Source: Dehalococcoidia bacterium
GTDB lineage: Bacteria; Chloroflexota; Dehalococcoidia; SAR202; UBA11138
Reading direction: 5' to 3'
Assembly: GCA_012270625.1 (NCBI GenBank)
Contig: JAAXHZ010000286.1
Span: 1-9,032 of the forward strand
DNA: 9,032 nt
The notes under the pieces were generated by a model. It saw only the letters and a program-made list of their open reading frames with translations. It was not told where the DNA came from and searched no databases. Positions 1-6,199 of the stretch are shown piece after piece (position 1 is the first letter of the stretch; every line of letters begins with the position of its first letter). The position numbers and the translations under genes are program-made.

Positions 1-1
1 C

Positions 2-145
2 AGTGTTGACATTTCCGACATGAGCGTCATCCACACACCATCTGCACGCAGGATTTCCCCTCTCCCTTGAGGGAGAGGGCTAGGGTGAGGGTGAAATCCG
101 TGCGATTAGCTCGCTCCTCGGCAGCAAAGTGAAAATGTCAACACT
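2..145. mobile_element. MITE-like non-coding element with 13-bp terminal inverted repeats
   Basis: Bases 2-14 (AGTGTTGACATTT) recur exactly as the reverse complement at 133-145, enclosing a 144-bp stretch with no convincing gene. Just inside the 13 bp the two ends differ (TTTCC on the left, TTTTC on the right reading inward) and then diverge. The interior holds a strong C/G-rich hairpin at 58-79. Short size, matching ends and lack of coding capacity fit a miniature inverted-repeat element or the collapsed remnant of an insertion sequence. A target-site duplication cannot be tested because only one base of left flank is in the window. The parent transposase family is unknown. The element lies 85 bp upstream of the CoA-transferase gene and could affect its promoter, but I see no clear outward promoter in it. 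Confidence 0.55.
58..96. repeat. REP-type C/G-rich hairpin repeat
   Basis: CCCTCTCCC (58-66) and GGGAGAGGG (71-79) form a perfect 9-bp stem around a TTGA loop. The stem is followed by a tail of the form CTAGGGTGAGGGTGAAA (80-96). Hairpins of this kind with a G-rich tail occur as dispersed intergenic repeats in many bacterial genomes (general knowledge; copy number here cannot be checked). There is no T-run, so it is not a typical intrinsic terminator. It sits inside the larger inverted-repeat element at 2-145. Confidence 0.65.
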
Positions 146-230
146 ACCTAGGCCGGAACTCGAATAAAGACCACCTGCCACTCCGGCGGATACCAGAACC
201 CAGAGATGCGCTGAATAAGGAGAGACAGTC

Positions 231-1433
231 ATGCAGAAAGCGCTGGAAGGCATACGTGTAATCGACCTGACACAGTTCGAGGCCGGAACGTCCTGCACCC
301 AGATGCTCGCATGGCTGGGCGCCGACGTCATCAAGATAGAGCGGCCCGGCGTAGGTGACCCTGGTCGCGGCGCAGGACAGCAATCCAACGGCGACTCCAA
401 CTACTTCATCCACTACAACTCCAACAAGCGCAGCGTCACACTCAATCTCAAGACTGAAAAGGGCCGCGAGATGTTCTTTGACCTGGTCAGGAGCGGCGAC
501 ATCGTCGCCGAGAACCTCGCGCCCAGCACCCTCGAACGTCTCGACCTCGGCTACGACGTGCTCGCAGAGATCAACCCGCGCATCATTCTGGCCCGCGTGA
601 AGGGATTCGGCACCTACGGCCCGTATAGCACGTACAAGAGCTTCGACCCCGTGGCGCAGGCAGCGGGCGGAGGCTTCTGCGCCACCGGTGAGCCAGACGG
701 CCCGCCGATGCGCCCCGGCACCACGTCCGGCGACTCCGCGACAGGAATGCACGCCGCCATCGGAATCCTCGCCGCGCTGTGGCAGCGACAGACCACCGGC
801 AGAGGCCAGGTCGTCGAAGTCTCCATGCAGGACGCCATCGTCAACCTGAGCCGCACCTGGATGGCCCGCTCCGAGCAGGGGCAGGTCTCTCCTGAGCGCA
901 CCGGCAACAGTCTGAGGGCAAGCCCCGGCGTCGGCACCTTCCAATGCGCCCCCGGCGGCCCGGACGACTATGTTTACATGATAGCCTCGCCCGCGAGAAA
1001 GCCCATGTGGAGCGCGCTTGTTACCGCCATAGGCCGCGATGACCTGATCGACGACCCACGCCTCAAAGATCCCATCGAGACCGCAAAGGCCACCGACGAG
1101 ATCAACCTGGCAATCGACTCTTGGACTCGACAGCACACCAAGTTCGAGGTCATGAAGATTCTCGGTGAGGCGGGCGTGCCCGCCAGCGCCTGCTTCAACG
1201 CCGTGGACCTGTACGCCGACGAGCATCTCAGACAGCGTGAGATGATAATAACCGTGGACCATCCCGAGCACGGTCCGTTCACCCTGCCCGGCTGCCCGGT
1301 CAAGATGTCGGACTCCCCGGTGGACTTCACCGCCGCTCCGCTCCTCGGTCAGCACAACGACGAACTGTTCTCCGAAGCGTTCGGTCTCGATGCCGACGCG
1401 CTCGAAAGCCTGCAACGGCAGAACGTGATATAG
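231..1433 (+). CDS. Family III CoA-transferase (CaiB/BaiF type)
   Basis: A 400-residue protein of the CaiB/BaiF/formyl-CoA transferase family, cytoplasmic enzymes that move coenzyme A between carboxylic acids. The N-terminus shows the family CoA-binding pattern: LEGIRVIDLTQ at 5-15, then LGADVIKIERPG at 29-40 followed by GDPGR. The motif NPRIILARVKGFGTYGP is at 115-131. The segment SGDSATGMHAAIGILAAL (166-183) contains Asp168, which aligns with the catalytic aspartate of formyl-CoA transferase (Asp169). Length is normal and nothing looks missing. The ATG at 231 is preceded by a strong ribosome site, AAGGAGAG (217-224), with a 6-base spacer. Ten bases separate its stop from the nucleosidase start, so the two are probably co-transcribed. 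Donor and acceptor cannot be predicted; family members act on carnitine, oxalate, bile acids, succinate or mesaconate esters and others. Confidence 0.93.
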   Translation: MQKALEGIRVIDLTQFEAGTSCTQMLAWLGADVIKIERPGVGDPGRGAGQQSNGDSNYFIHYNSNKRSVTLNLKTEKGREMFFDLVRSGDIVAENLAPSTLERLDLGYDVLAEINPRIILARVKGFGTYGPYSTYKSFDPVAQAAGGGFCATGEPDGPPMRPGTTSGDSATGMHAAIGILAALWQRQTTGRGQVVEVSMQDAIVNLSRTWMARSEQGQVSPERTGNSLRASPGVGTFQCAPGGPDDYVYMIASPARKPMWSALVTAIGRDDLIDDPRLKDPIETAKATDEINLAIDSWTRQHTKFEVMKILGEAGVPASACFNAVDLYADEHLRQREMIITVDHPEHGPFTLPGCPVKMSDSPVDFTAAPLLGQHNDELFSEAFGLDADALESLQRQNVI

Positions 1434-1443
1434 ACACATATCA

Positions 1444-2127
1444 ATGCGAATCCTGGTACTGACCCCGATCGAAAACGAGTTCGACTCCCTCACACAGGCA
1501 CTCGAGAAACTCGGCTTGGACTCTCGCGAGAGATCAGCAGGCATACTGTCCTGCCGGAGCTACCTGGGCGGCAACCTCGTAGTCGCGCCCGGCGGCCTCG
1601 GCAAGGCACAGTTCGGCATCCAGACCCAGCACGCAATCGACAGTCTGCCCGATGTTGACCTCATCGTCTGTGCCGGAACTGCCGGAGGTCTGCGCGACGG
1701 CCTCGGAATAGGAGACGTGGTCGTCGCGACTGAAACGGTCGAGCACGACTTCAAGTGGGGAATGAAGAGCAAGCCCCTGCCGCGATTTCCCGGCGCGCAG
1801 GCAGCAATAGCAGCGCTTGAGACCAACCTGCCAACAACAGAAAGACACTTCTCCCTCCACTTCGGCATAGTAGCCAGCGGTGATGAAGGCATCGCCGACT
1901 CCAAGCGCGCCCATGAGCTTCAGAGAGACACCGACGCCATTGCGGTGGCATGGGAGGGCGCAGGCGGAGCGCGCGCCGCGTCGTTCTCGAACCTGCCATT
2001 CCTAGAAATTCGCGGCATATCTGACGGTGCGGGCGATGAAGCCCCGTCTGAGTTCGAGTCGAACCTCCCACACGCCATGCGCAACGTCGCCGTGATAGTC
2101 TTGAGCCTGGCCCATCTTGGACGGTGA
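1444..2127 (+). CDS. Nucleoside phosphorylase-superfamily protein (MTA/SAH or futalosine nucleosidase-like)
   Basis: A 227-residue cytoplasmic protein of the PNP/UDP phosphorylase superfamily, closest in layout to 5'-methylthioadenosine/S-adenosylhomocysteine nucleosidase and futalosine hydrolase, which cleave the N-glycosidic bond of adenosine-type nucleosides. It opens MRILVLTPIENEF, placing Glu12 where E. coli MTA/SAH nucleosidase has its Glu12. A glycine-rich segment CAGTAGGLRDGLGIGDVV (76-93) follows. The substrate-binding MEG/MEA motif appears as W170-E171-G172, with the glutamate kept and methionine changed to tryptophan. The catalytic aspartate is probably Asp194 in RGISDGAGDEAP. No Shine-Dalgarno sequence is visible before the ATG, so translation may be coupled to the CoA-transferase ten bases upstream. 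No other menaquinone (futalosine pathway) gene is in the window, so the exact nucleoside is undecided. Confidence 0.8.
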   Translation: MRILVLTPIENEFDSLTQALEKLGLDSRERSAGILSCRSYLGGNLVVAPGGLGKAQFGIQTQHAIDSLPDVDLIVCAGTAGGLRDGLGIGDVVVATETVEHDFKWGMKSKPLPRFPGAQAAIAALETNLPTTERHFSLHFGIVASGDEGIADSKRAHELQRDTDAIAVAWEGAGGARAASFSNLPFLEIRGISDGAGDEAPSEFESNLPHAMRNVAVIVLSLAHLGR

Positions 2128-2155
2128 GTCTCCCCTTCCACTGAGCCCAGACAAC

Positions 2156-2160
2156 AGGAG
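2156..2160 (+). promoter_or_regulatory. Ribosome binding site selecting a TTG start
   Basis: AGGAG lies seven bases upstream of the TTG at 2168-2170. An ATG begins directly after it (2161) but in another frame and with no spacer, so the TTG is the better start. Confidence 0.7.
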
Positions 2161-2167
2161 ATGAACC

Positions 2168-3238
2168 TTGAAATACGCCATCTTCACACACGTACCCTGG
2201 CCTGAAAAGACCGACTCGGCAAAGCTCCTGACACATGCCGCCGACGAAGTGCGGCTGGCAGAGGACCTCGGCTTCAGCAGCGCGTGGATCGCCGAGCATC
2301 ACTTCACCCGGTACGGCATCGGATCGTCCGCGCTGGTGATCGCAAGCTACATGGCCGGACAGACCAAGAAGATCAGGCTGGGCACCGGCGTGCTTATCCC
2401 AACGCTCCACAACGCGATCAGGCTCGCTGAGGACGCCGCGACGCTGGACGCCATGAGCGGTGGCCGACTCGACGTGGGCTTCGGGCGCGGTGTGTACGGC
2501 TACGAGTACGGCGGATTCGGAGTCGCTCCTGAGACCAGCCAGGAGCACTTCCAGGAGAGCGTCAACGTAATCCAGGGACTGTGGACAGACCCCGAGTTCT
2601 CCCACAAGGGCGAGTTCTACAGTCTCAACAAGGTTAGCCTTGCGCCTCCTCCAGTGCAGACTCCACACCCTCCTATCTACATCGCCGCTACACGCACGCC
2701 GGAGACTCTCGACTACTGCATCTCGCGCGGACACAACCTCTGCATCGCCGTCGTGATGGACACCGCGCCCGCGCTGGATCTGCTGCAGCGGTTCGCGAGC
2801 AAGTCGGCAGCCGCAGGCAACGACAGACCCGCCTCCGAGGTGCCGTTCTTCAGATACATGTACGTTGCCGAGACAATGGAGCAGGCCCGGCGCGACACAG
2901 CCGCGCACCTCGAGTGGGTGCTGGATATGCTGTTCTGGCGAAGCTACTTCAAAGACGGCGGAAGCGAGATCTACCATAGCATCGACGAGTGGAGACGCAC
3001 CCGGACTGAGTTCCCCGCGACCGTCGATTACGTGTTCGAGAACCGCGCCATAGTCGGCGACCCCGACTACTGCATCTCCCGCATCGAAGAGCTAAAGGGT
3101 CACGGAGTACGTTACCTGGGAGCCAACTTCGCAATGGGCGGCCTCGACCACGACAAAGTCCTCAAGTCAATGGAGCTGTTCGCGAAAGAGGTAATGCCAG
3201 CAATAGGCGCCCCCGAAGTGGCGACAGCCGCCTGTTGA
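2168..3238 (+). CDS. Luciferase-like (LLM class) flavin-dependent monooxygenase
   Basis: A 356-residue TIM-barrel oxidoreductase of the bacterial luciferase-like family, which uses reduced flavin (FMNH2 or F420) and usually O2 to oxidise small organic molecules in the cytoplasm. The first strand is MKYAIFTHVPW. AEDLGFSSAWIAEHHFTRYG (31-50) carries the Glu43-His44-His45 triad, at the same positions as the active-site Glu-His-His of LuxA. IRLGTGVLIPTLHNAIRLAED (69-89) and SGGRLDVGFGRG (97-108) are further family signatures. The C-terminus ends in SMELFAKEVMPAIG, a tail the second monooxygenase of this window shares. The start is TTG at 2168, chosen from the AGGAG spacing and the family's usual first strand. 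It lies 40 bases after the nucleosidase and reads in the same direction, so probably belongs to that cluster. The substrate cannot be inferred. Confidence 0.92.
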   Translation: MKYAIFTHVPWPEKTDSAKLLTHAADEVRLAEDLGFSSAWIAEHHFTRYGIGSSALVIASYMAGQTKKIRLGTGVLIPTLHNAIRLAEDAATLDAMSGGRLDVGFGRGVYGYEYGGFGVAPETSQEHFQESVNVIQGLWTDPEFSHKGEFYSLNKVSLAPPPVQTPHPPIYIAATRTPETLDYCISRGHNLCIAVVMDTAPALDLLQRFASKSAAAGNDRPASEVPFFRYMYVAETMEQARRDTAAHLEWVLDMLFWRSYFKDGGSEIYHSIDEWRRTRTEFPATVDYVFENRAIVGDPDYCISRIEELKGHGVRYLGANFAMGGLDHDKVLKSMELFAKEVMPAIGAPEVATAAC

Positions 3239-3252
3239 GTCTTCGCTGAAGT

Positions 3253-3308
3253 CTGGGTTCCAGCCCCGTATCGGAGTACGGAGTGACATTCCTTCGCCGG
3301 AACGACGG
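3253..3308. repeat. Composite palindromic intergenic repeat
   Basis: Just past the monooxygenase stop lie nested inverted repeats: CCGTA (3266-3270) with TACGG (3277-3281) around a 6-base loop; TTCC (3289-3292) with GGAA (3299-3302); and an outer GTTCC (3257-3261) with GGAAC (3299-3303). The outer shape, CTGGGTTCC...CCGGAACGACGG, resembles the short palindromic intergenic repeats common in high-GC environmental genomes, here apparently with a second repeat nested inside. It sits between convergent genes and might also slow transcription, but lacks a T-run. Confidence 0.45.
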
Positions 3309-3314
3309 AGATGT

Positions 3315-3441
3315 TAGAAGCTATTCCAAAGCTTCGACTACCTCGACCAACTCCTGGACATCGAGATAGCGCCCGACCTGTCTGCATGGAGTTGGAAAGA
3401 CGAGGACGAGGAGGCGGTCGCAAGAACTTGGAATAGTTCTA
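3315..3441. repeat. Imperfect inverted repeat made of two related hairpins
   Basis: The left arm TAGAAGCTATTCCAA (3315-3329) matches the reverse complement of the right arm TTGGAATAGTTCTA (3428-3441) except for one deleted base. Each arm also takes part in its own small palindrome: GAAGCT/AGCTTC (3317-3322 and 3330-3335) and AGAACT/AGTTCT (3423-3428 and 3435-3440), with nearly the same loop read on opposite strands. The right hairpin overlaps the methyltransferase stop codon. They enclose the DUF402-like fragment. No T-run follows, so termination is only a possibility. Confidence 0.4.
3318..3431 (+). pseudogene. Remnant of a DUF402-family gene (C-terminal fragment)
   Basis: Between an in-frame TAG (3315-3317) and the end of the methyltransferase gene, the plus strand reads a short peptide including DYLDQLLDIEIAPDLSAW, then SWKDEDEEAVARTW. 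This resembles the tail of DUF402 proteins, where a Tyr-x-Asp-x-x-x-Asp strand, a Pro-Asp turn and a Lys-Asp-Glu-Asp-Glu stretch are characteristic; DUF402 includes nucleotide phosphatases. The identification is from memory of the family pattern, not a search. The N-terminal part is absent, the reading frame opens after a stop, and no start is available, so it cannot be a working gene. After about residue 38 the reading frame runs antisense into the methyltransferase gene, placing the break at the edge of the restriction-modification island. It may mark where that island entered. Confidence 0.5.
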
Positions 3442-4956
3442 GTTTAGCCGTAGCTGTTTCCACACTGCGGGTTGATTCTCTACTAGCTGCTCTTCTACGC
3501 CTAACTCGCAAGCGAGCGACAGCAAGTCAAGCCGTTGCAGCATTTCGATTGTCACAGGCCGCTTGGCGTCCCAAAAGATGAAGGCAGAGAAGAATTCCCT
3601 GGCAATTTCGGAATTCAGCATCTCTGATATACAGACCGCTTCTTCCTCAGTCCGGCAGGGGATAAAATAGCATGTATCATCCAGCACGACGGGTTTATCA
3701 GATATGGGCTTCAATACCTTGAAGCGCAGCTTTTTGTAGAAACCTGAGATAGCGACTTTCCACATTGCAAACGAATAGTCCCCTACGCCGAAGATCGAAA
3801 ATCTGGGACGGTTGCGATAGATAGAACTGGCGCGGCGCTCCATCATATCCGAGTGTCTTTCCAAGTATTTCCAGGTTTTCGGAGCTCGTCGTTTGATTTC
3901 TACTGTATCTTCTCCTACGAACCGTTGTGGAACGATCATATACCTGGGTTGATACCGTTCAGACGAACTAGAAACGTCTGAGCTCTTCAGCATGGGATAC
4001 AAGTAATCGTTCTCGATGTCGACGACTTCTCCTAGTCCATTCCGGTACTGACCATCATACTCATGAAGTTCCATGACTTTGACGCAATCGTGCTTGATTC
4101 CAGACCTCCATCTGTACAGTCCATCCCCCTCAAGATGCTTCCATAACTTATAAGCTGAGGTGTCGGCCAGAAGCCTGCCATCGTAGTAGCCTATATGCCC
4201 TGATATTGAGTCTTCGGAAAGGTCGTGGTGAATTCGACACTCGACACTTCGCTCGGCTTCAGATGGTCTAACCACCAGAAGACAGGCGTCCACGGCTGCC
4301 CCAAAGTGTGACTGTGCGTCGATCAGGTAGATGTCGGTGCGAGAGAATCTGTATTCGTTCCTCCAGGCATGCCGCAAGACCTTCCTGGCAACTGCTGTTT
4401 TGCACAGCATGGCAAGAGTAGCCTGCCGAGAGGACATCCAAGTCAACATCTTGATGAGCATCCACTCAGAAATATCGAAATTGCTCTTACCCGTAATTGC
4501 ATCGATCCCACGATGACTCTGGAAATTGCTCTTTGGGGGTGAGTTTGAGCTACCGAGTGAGCCAAGCCTAGAGTTGGTAACCCAAGGAGGATTTCCTATG
4601 ATGAGCAGCGGTTCGGGCAAAGAGTTGAGCAATCCATCCCAATCTACATCGAAGAAGTCATCTTGACGAATGTCCGCCACGTAGCCATGACGACTTTCCG
4701 TTACGGCTTGCTTCGCTCGATCGACGTACCCCTGGTTAATGTCTATTCCAACAGCTTTCTTGATTGTTGGAAAAGTCTGAAGTGACGCGGCAATGAAGCT
4801 TCCTAAACCACAGGTCGGCTCAAGGATAGAAGCGGGGGCTATTGCCTGTCCTGAGAGCAATGAACACACCTCCAGTGCAAGACTAGGTGGTGTCTGGAAG
4901 TCCCCGAACTCCCGCTTCTGCTTGTTCTTTCGGTATTGGTTGCTGCTCGCCGTCAT
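3439..4956 (-). CDS. Type II DNA adenine-N6 methyltransferase (gamma-class order)
   Basis: A 505-residue SAM-dependent DNA methyltransferase, the protective half of a restriction-modification pair. FGDFQTPPSLALEV (17-30) is the usual entry motif of such enzymes. Motif I (SAM binding) is LEPTCGLGSF at 45-54, motif II is GIDIN at 70-74, an acidic motif III is near ADIRQDDFF (94-102), and catalytic motif IV is IGNPPW at 120-125. The order motif I, motif IV, then a long C-terminal target-recognition region matches gamma-class N6-adenine enzymes such as M.TaqI, and about 500 residues is typical. Motif IV has tryptophan where tyrosine or phenylalanine is commoner. It starts ten bases after the endonuclease stop with no good ribosome site, suggesting translational coupling. 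Base composition is AT-richer than flanking genes. The recognition sequence cannot be predicted. Confidence 0.9.
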   Translation of the reverse strand: MTASSNQYRKNKQKREFGDFQTPPSLALEVCSLLSGQAIAPASILEPTCGLGSFIAASLQTFPTIKKAVGIDINQGYVDRAKQAVTESRHGYVADIRQDDFFDVDWDGLLNSLPEPLLIIGNPPWVTNSRLGSLGSSNSPPKSNFQSHRGIDAITGKSNFDISEWMLIKMLTWMSSRQATLAMLCKTAVARKVLRHAWRNEYRFSRTDIYLIDAQSHFGAAVDACLLVVRPSEAERSVECRIHHDLSEDSISGHIGYYDGRLLADTSAYKLWKHLEGDGLYRWRSGIKHDCVKVMELHEYDGQYRNGLGEVVDIENDYLYPMLKSSDVSSSSERYQPRYMIVPQRFVGEDTVEIKRRAPKTWKYLERHSDMMERRASSIYRNRPRFSIFGVGDYSFAMWKVAISGFYKKLRFKVLKPISDKPVVLDDTCYFIPCRTEEEAVCISEMLNSEIAREFFSAFIFWDAKRPVTIEMLQRLDLLSLACELGVEEQLVENQPAVWKQLRLN

Positions 4957-4966
4957 GGCTTTCGGA

Positions 4967-5620
4967 TCATACTACTCGGTGAATACCGTCAATAGTGCCA
5001 GCCACTTCAACCACCCGTCTATACTGAAGTCTCCACTGTAAAGCATTCGAGATTGTAAGGTAGCCGATCATCGGAAGGTTGGCCAAAATCTCCTCTGACA
5101 GTCGCAAAGCTTGGATATCGTCCACCGGAAGAGAACGTTCTTGCATGAATGCCATAAGGTCATCTTCGTTACCGTTGTTTTCCACGATGCGACGTATACC
5201 CATGGTGGTTTGGTAGTCGGCCGTCCTGCTTTCCTCAATGAAGACAGTGTGCACGATTTTGAGCCGTCCCATTTCCGTCAAATTGTCATCTGTTTTTTCG
5301 TACACGAATACCAACAGGGAGTAGCCCAGTCCATAAATCTTCTGACGCGCTGACCTGAATGGACAAGAGGATTGAGGTTGCGTGATGCGCGTAACTTTCA
5401 TGTCCACATTCAAGCTCGGGAAATCGATCCCGCTTGCAGAGCTTCCCGTTTCATAGTCGTATCTCTCATCGAGATAGTCTCTGAATTTATGCTCGAAGTA
5501 GGTGCCAATAGCCTTCCCATCTGTGACACCGAAAAGCGTCGGCTCCGAGTGTGAAGATTCGACTTTGGAGAATCGACTCGCTTCGTGAGAAAGCAATTGA
5601 ACGGTCAGAGGTTGTTTCAT
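4967..5620 (-). CDS. Probable Type II restriction endonuclease, PD-(D/E)XK fold
   Basis: A 217-residue protein immediately upstream of, and co-directional with, the DNA methyltransferase. It has a plausible PD-(D/E)XK nuclease core: helix GKAIGTYFEHKFRDYL (35-50) with Glu43, then GIDFPSLNVDMKVT (64-77) carrying Asp66 and the Asp73-x-Lys75 pair on consecutive strands. Conserved-looking stretches QPQSSCPF (81-88) and RQKIYGLGYSLLVFVY (92-107) follow. The role is inferred from this motif and the partner gene: cleavage of foreign DNA lacking the partner's methylation. The open frame extends upstream to 5824, but that part overlaps cinA out of frame and reads like Arg/Ser-rich shadow sequence, so I start at the first Met after cinA (5620). 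No clear ribosome site precedes it and no controller (C) protein gene is visible. Endonuclease-before-methyltransferase order implies some other means of delaying its expression. Confidence 0.75.
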   Translation of the reverse strand: MKQPLTVQLLSHEASRFSKVESSHSEPTLFGVTDGKAIGTYFEHKFRDYLDERYDYETGSSASGIDFPSLNVDMKVTRITQPQSSCPFRSARQKIYGLGYSLLVFVYEKTDDNLTEMGRLKIVHTVFIEESRTADYQTTMGIRRIVENNGNEDDLMAFMQERSLPVDDIQALRLSEEILANLPMIGYLTISNALQWRLQYRRVVEVAGTIDGIHRVV

Positions 5621-5678
5621 TTCGTTCAATCCATCATCATCGGAAAATGCGCCTGTACTCCCCACACCTGAACAAGCC

Positions 5679-6167
5679 TCACTCCGCTTCCCGCACACAC
5701 TCCTCCAGCAATGCCAGCGCCCGCTCAGCGAACACCCACATGTTGCCCTCGCGGTCGGGGTCGCCAGTCTCGATCGTGATCGCTCGCTCCACGGGGCCGC
5801 TGACCGCAATGCAGGCGTGTCCATAGTTGTCGCCGTAGCGATTGCCCGTAGGGCCGCTCGCGCCGGTCTCGCCGAGTCCCCAAGTCGTGCCCAGACGTTT
5901 GCGGATCGCCGCCGCGTTCATGGCGGCGTACTCCTCGGTGCTCGCGCGCTTCCCCTCCATCGCCTCATCTGGAATACCAAGCAGCCCCTGCTGTGCGGTG
6001 CGCGTGTAGATTATCGCGCCTCCGACGTAGTACGCCGACGCCCCCGGCACCGCTACCAGAGTCGCGTTCAGCAACCCGCCGCACGACGACTCCGCCACTG
6101 CGAGCGATTCGCCCCGGTCCTTCAGCAACTGTCCAACCGCTGTGGCAAGCGTGCTCAACTCCGACAT
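5679..6167 (-). CDS. pncC: CinA C-terminal domain protein (NMN amidohydrolase type)
   Basis: A 162-residue single-domain protein equivalent to the C-terminal domain of CinA (PncC/YgaD), which hydrolyses the amide of nicotinamide mononucleotide to nicotinate mononucleotide in pyridine nucleotide recycling. AESSCGG at 25-31 corresponds to the family AESCTGG signature. VPGASAYYVGGAIIYT (40-55) is the following conserved strand pair, and GETGASGPTG (99-108) the conserved turn near the active site. Length equals that of stand-alone PncC proteins, so the missing N-terminal CinA domain is not a truncation. The ATG at 6167 lies 32 bases after the second monooxygenase and only a weak purine stretch precedes it. 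The gene ends 58 bases before the restriction endonuclease start, so the restriction-modification pair may be read from the same transcript. Confidence 0.88.
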   Translation of the reverse strand: MSELSTLATAVGQLLKDRGESLAVAESSCGGLLNATLVAVPGASAYYVGGAIIYTRTAQQGLLGIPDEAMEGKRASTEEYAAMNAAAIRKRLGTTWGLGETGASGPTGNRYGDNYGHACIAVSGPVERAITIETGDPDREGNMWVFAERALALLEECVREAE

Positions 6168-6199
6168 GGATTTGTTCTCACTTTCCAGCCCTTCGCGCG

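Noticed and set aside
144..1544. 466-residue minus-strand open frame opposite the CoA-transferase
   Set aside because: Long antisense frames are common in high-GC DNA. Its sequence has no family resemblance, while the plus strand encodes a complete enzyme with a ribosome site.
2161..2163. ATG immediately after AGGAG as the start of the first monooxygenase
   Set aside because: It is in a different frame from the gene and has no spacer to the ribosome site; the TTG at 2168 fits both.
1751..2977. 408-residue minus-strand open frame opposite the nucleosidase and monooxygenase
   Set aside because: It is antisense to two well-recognised genes and low in complexity (Arg/Gly/Val-rich), so it is a shadow.
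3423..3440. Intrinsic terminator of the restriction-modification operon
   Set aside because: The 6-bp hairpin overlaps the stop codon and no T-run follows on the minus strand. It is recorded only as an inverted repeat.
5621..5824. Upstream 68-residue extension of the endonuclease reading frame
   Set aside because: It overlaps the 3' part of cinA out of frame, is rich in Arg, Ser and Cys as expected of a shadow frame, and the nuclease-like sequence begins only after the Met at 5620.
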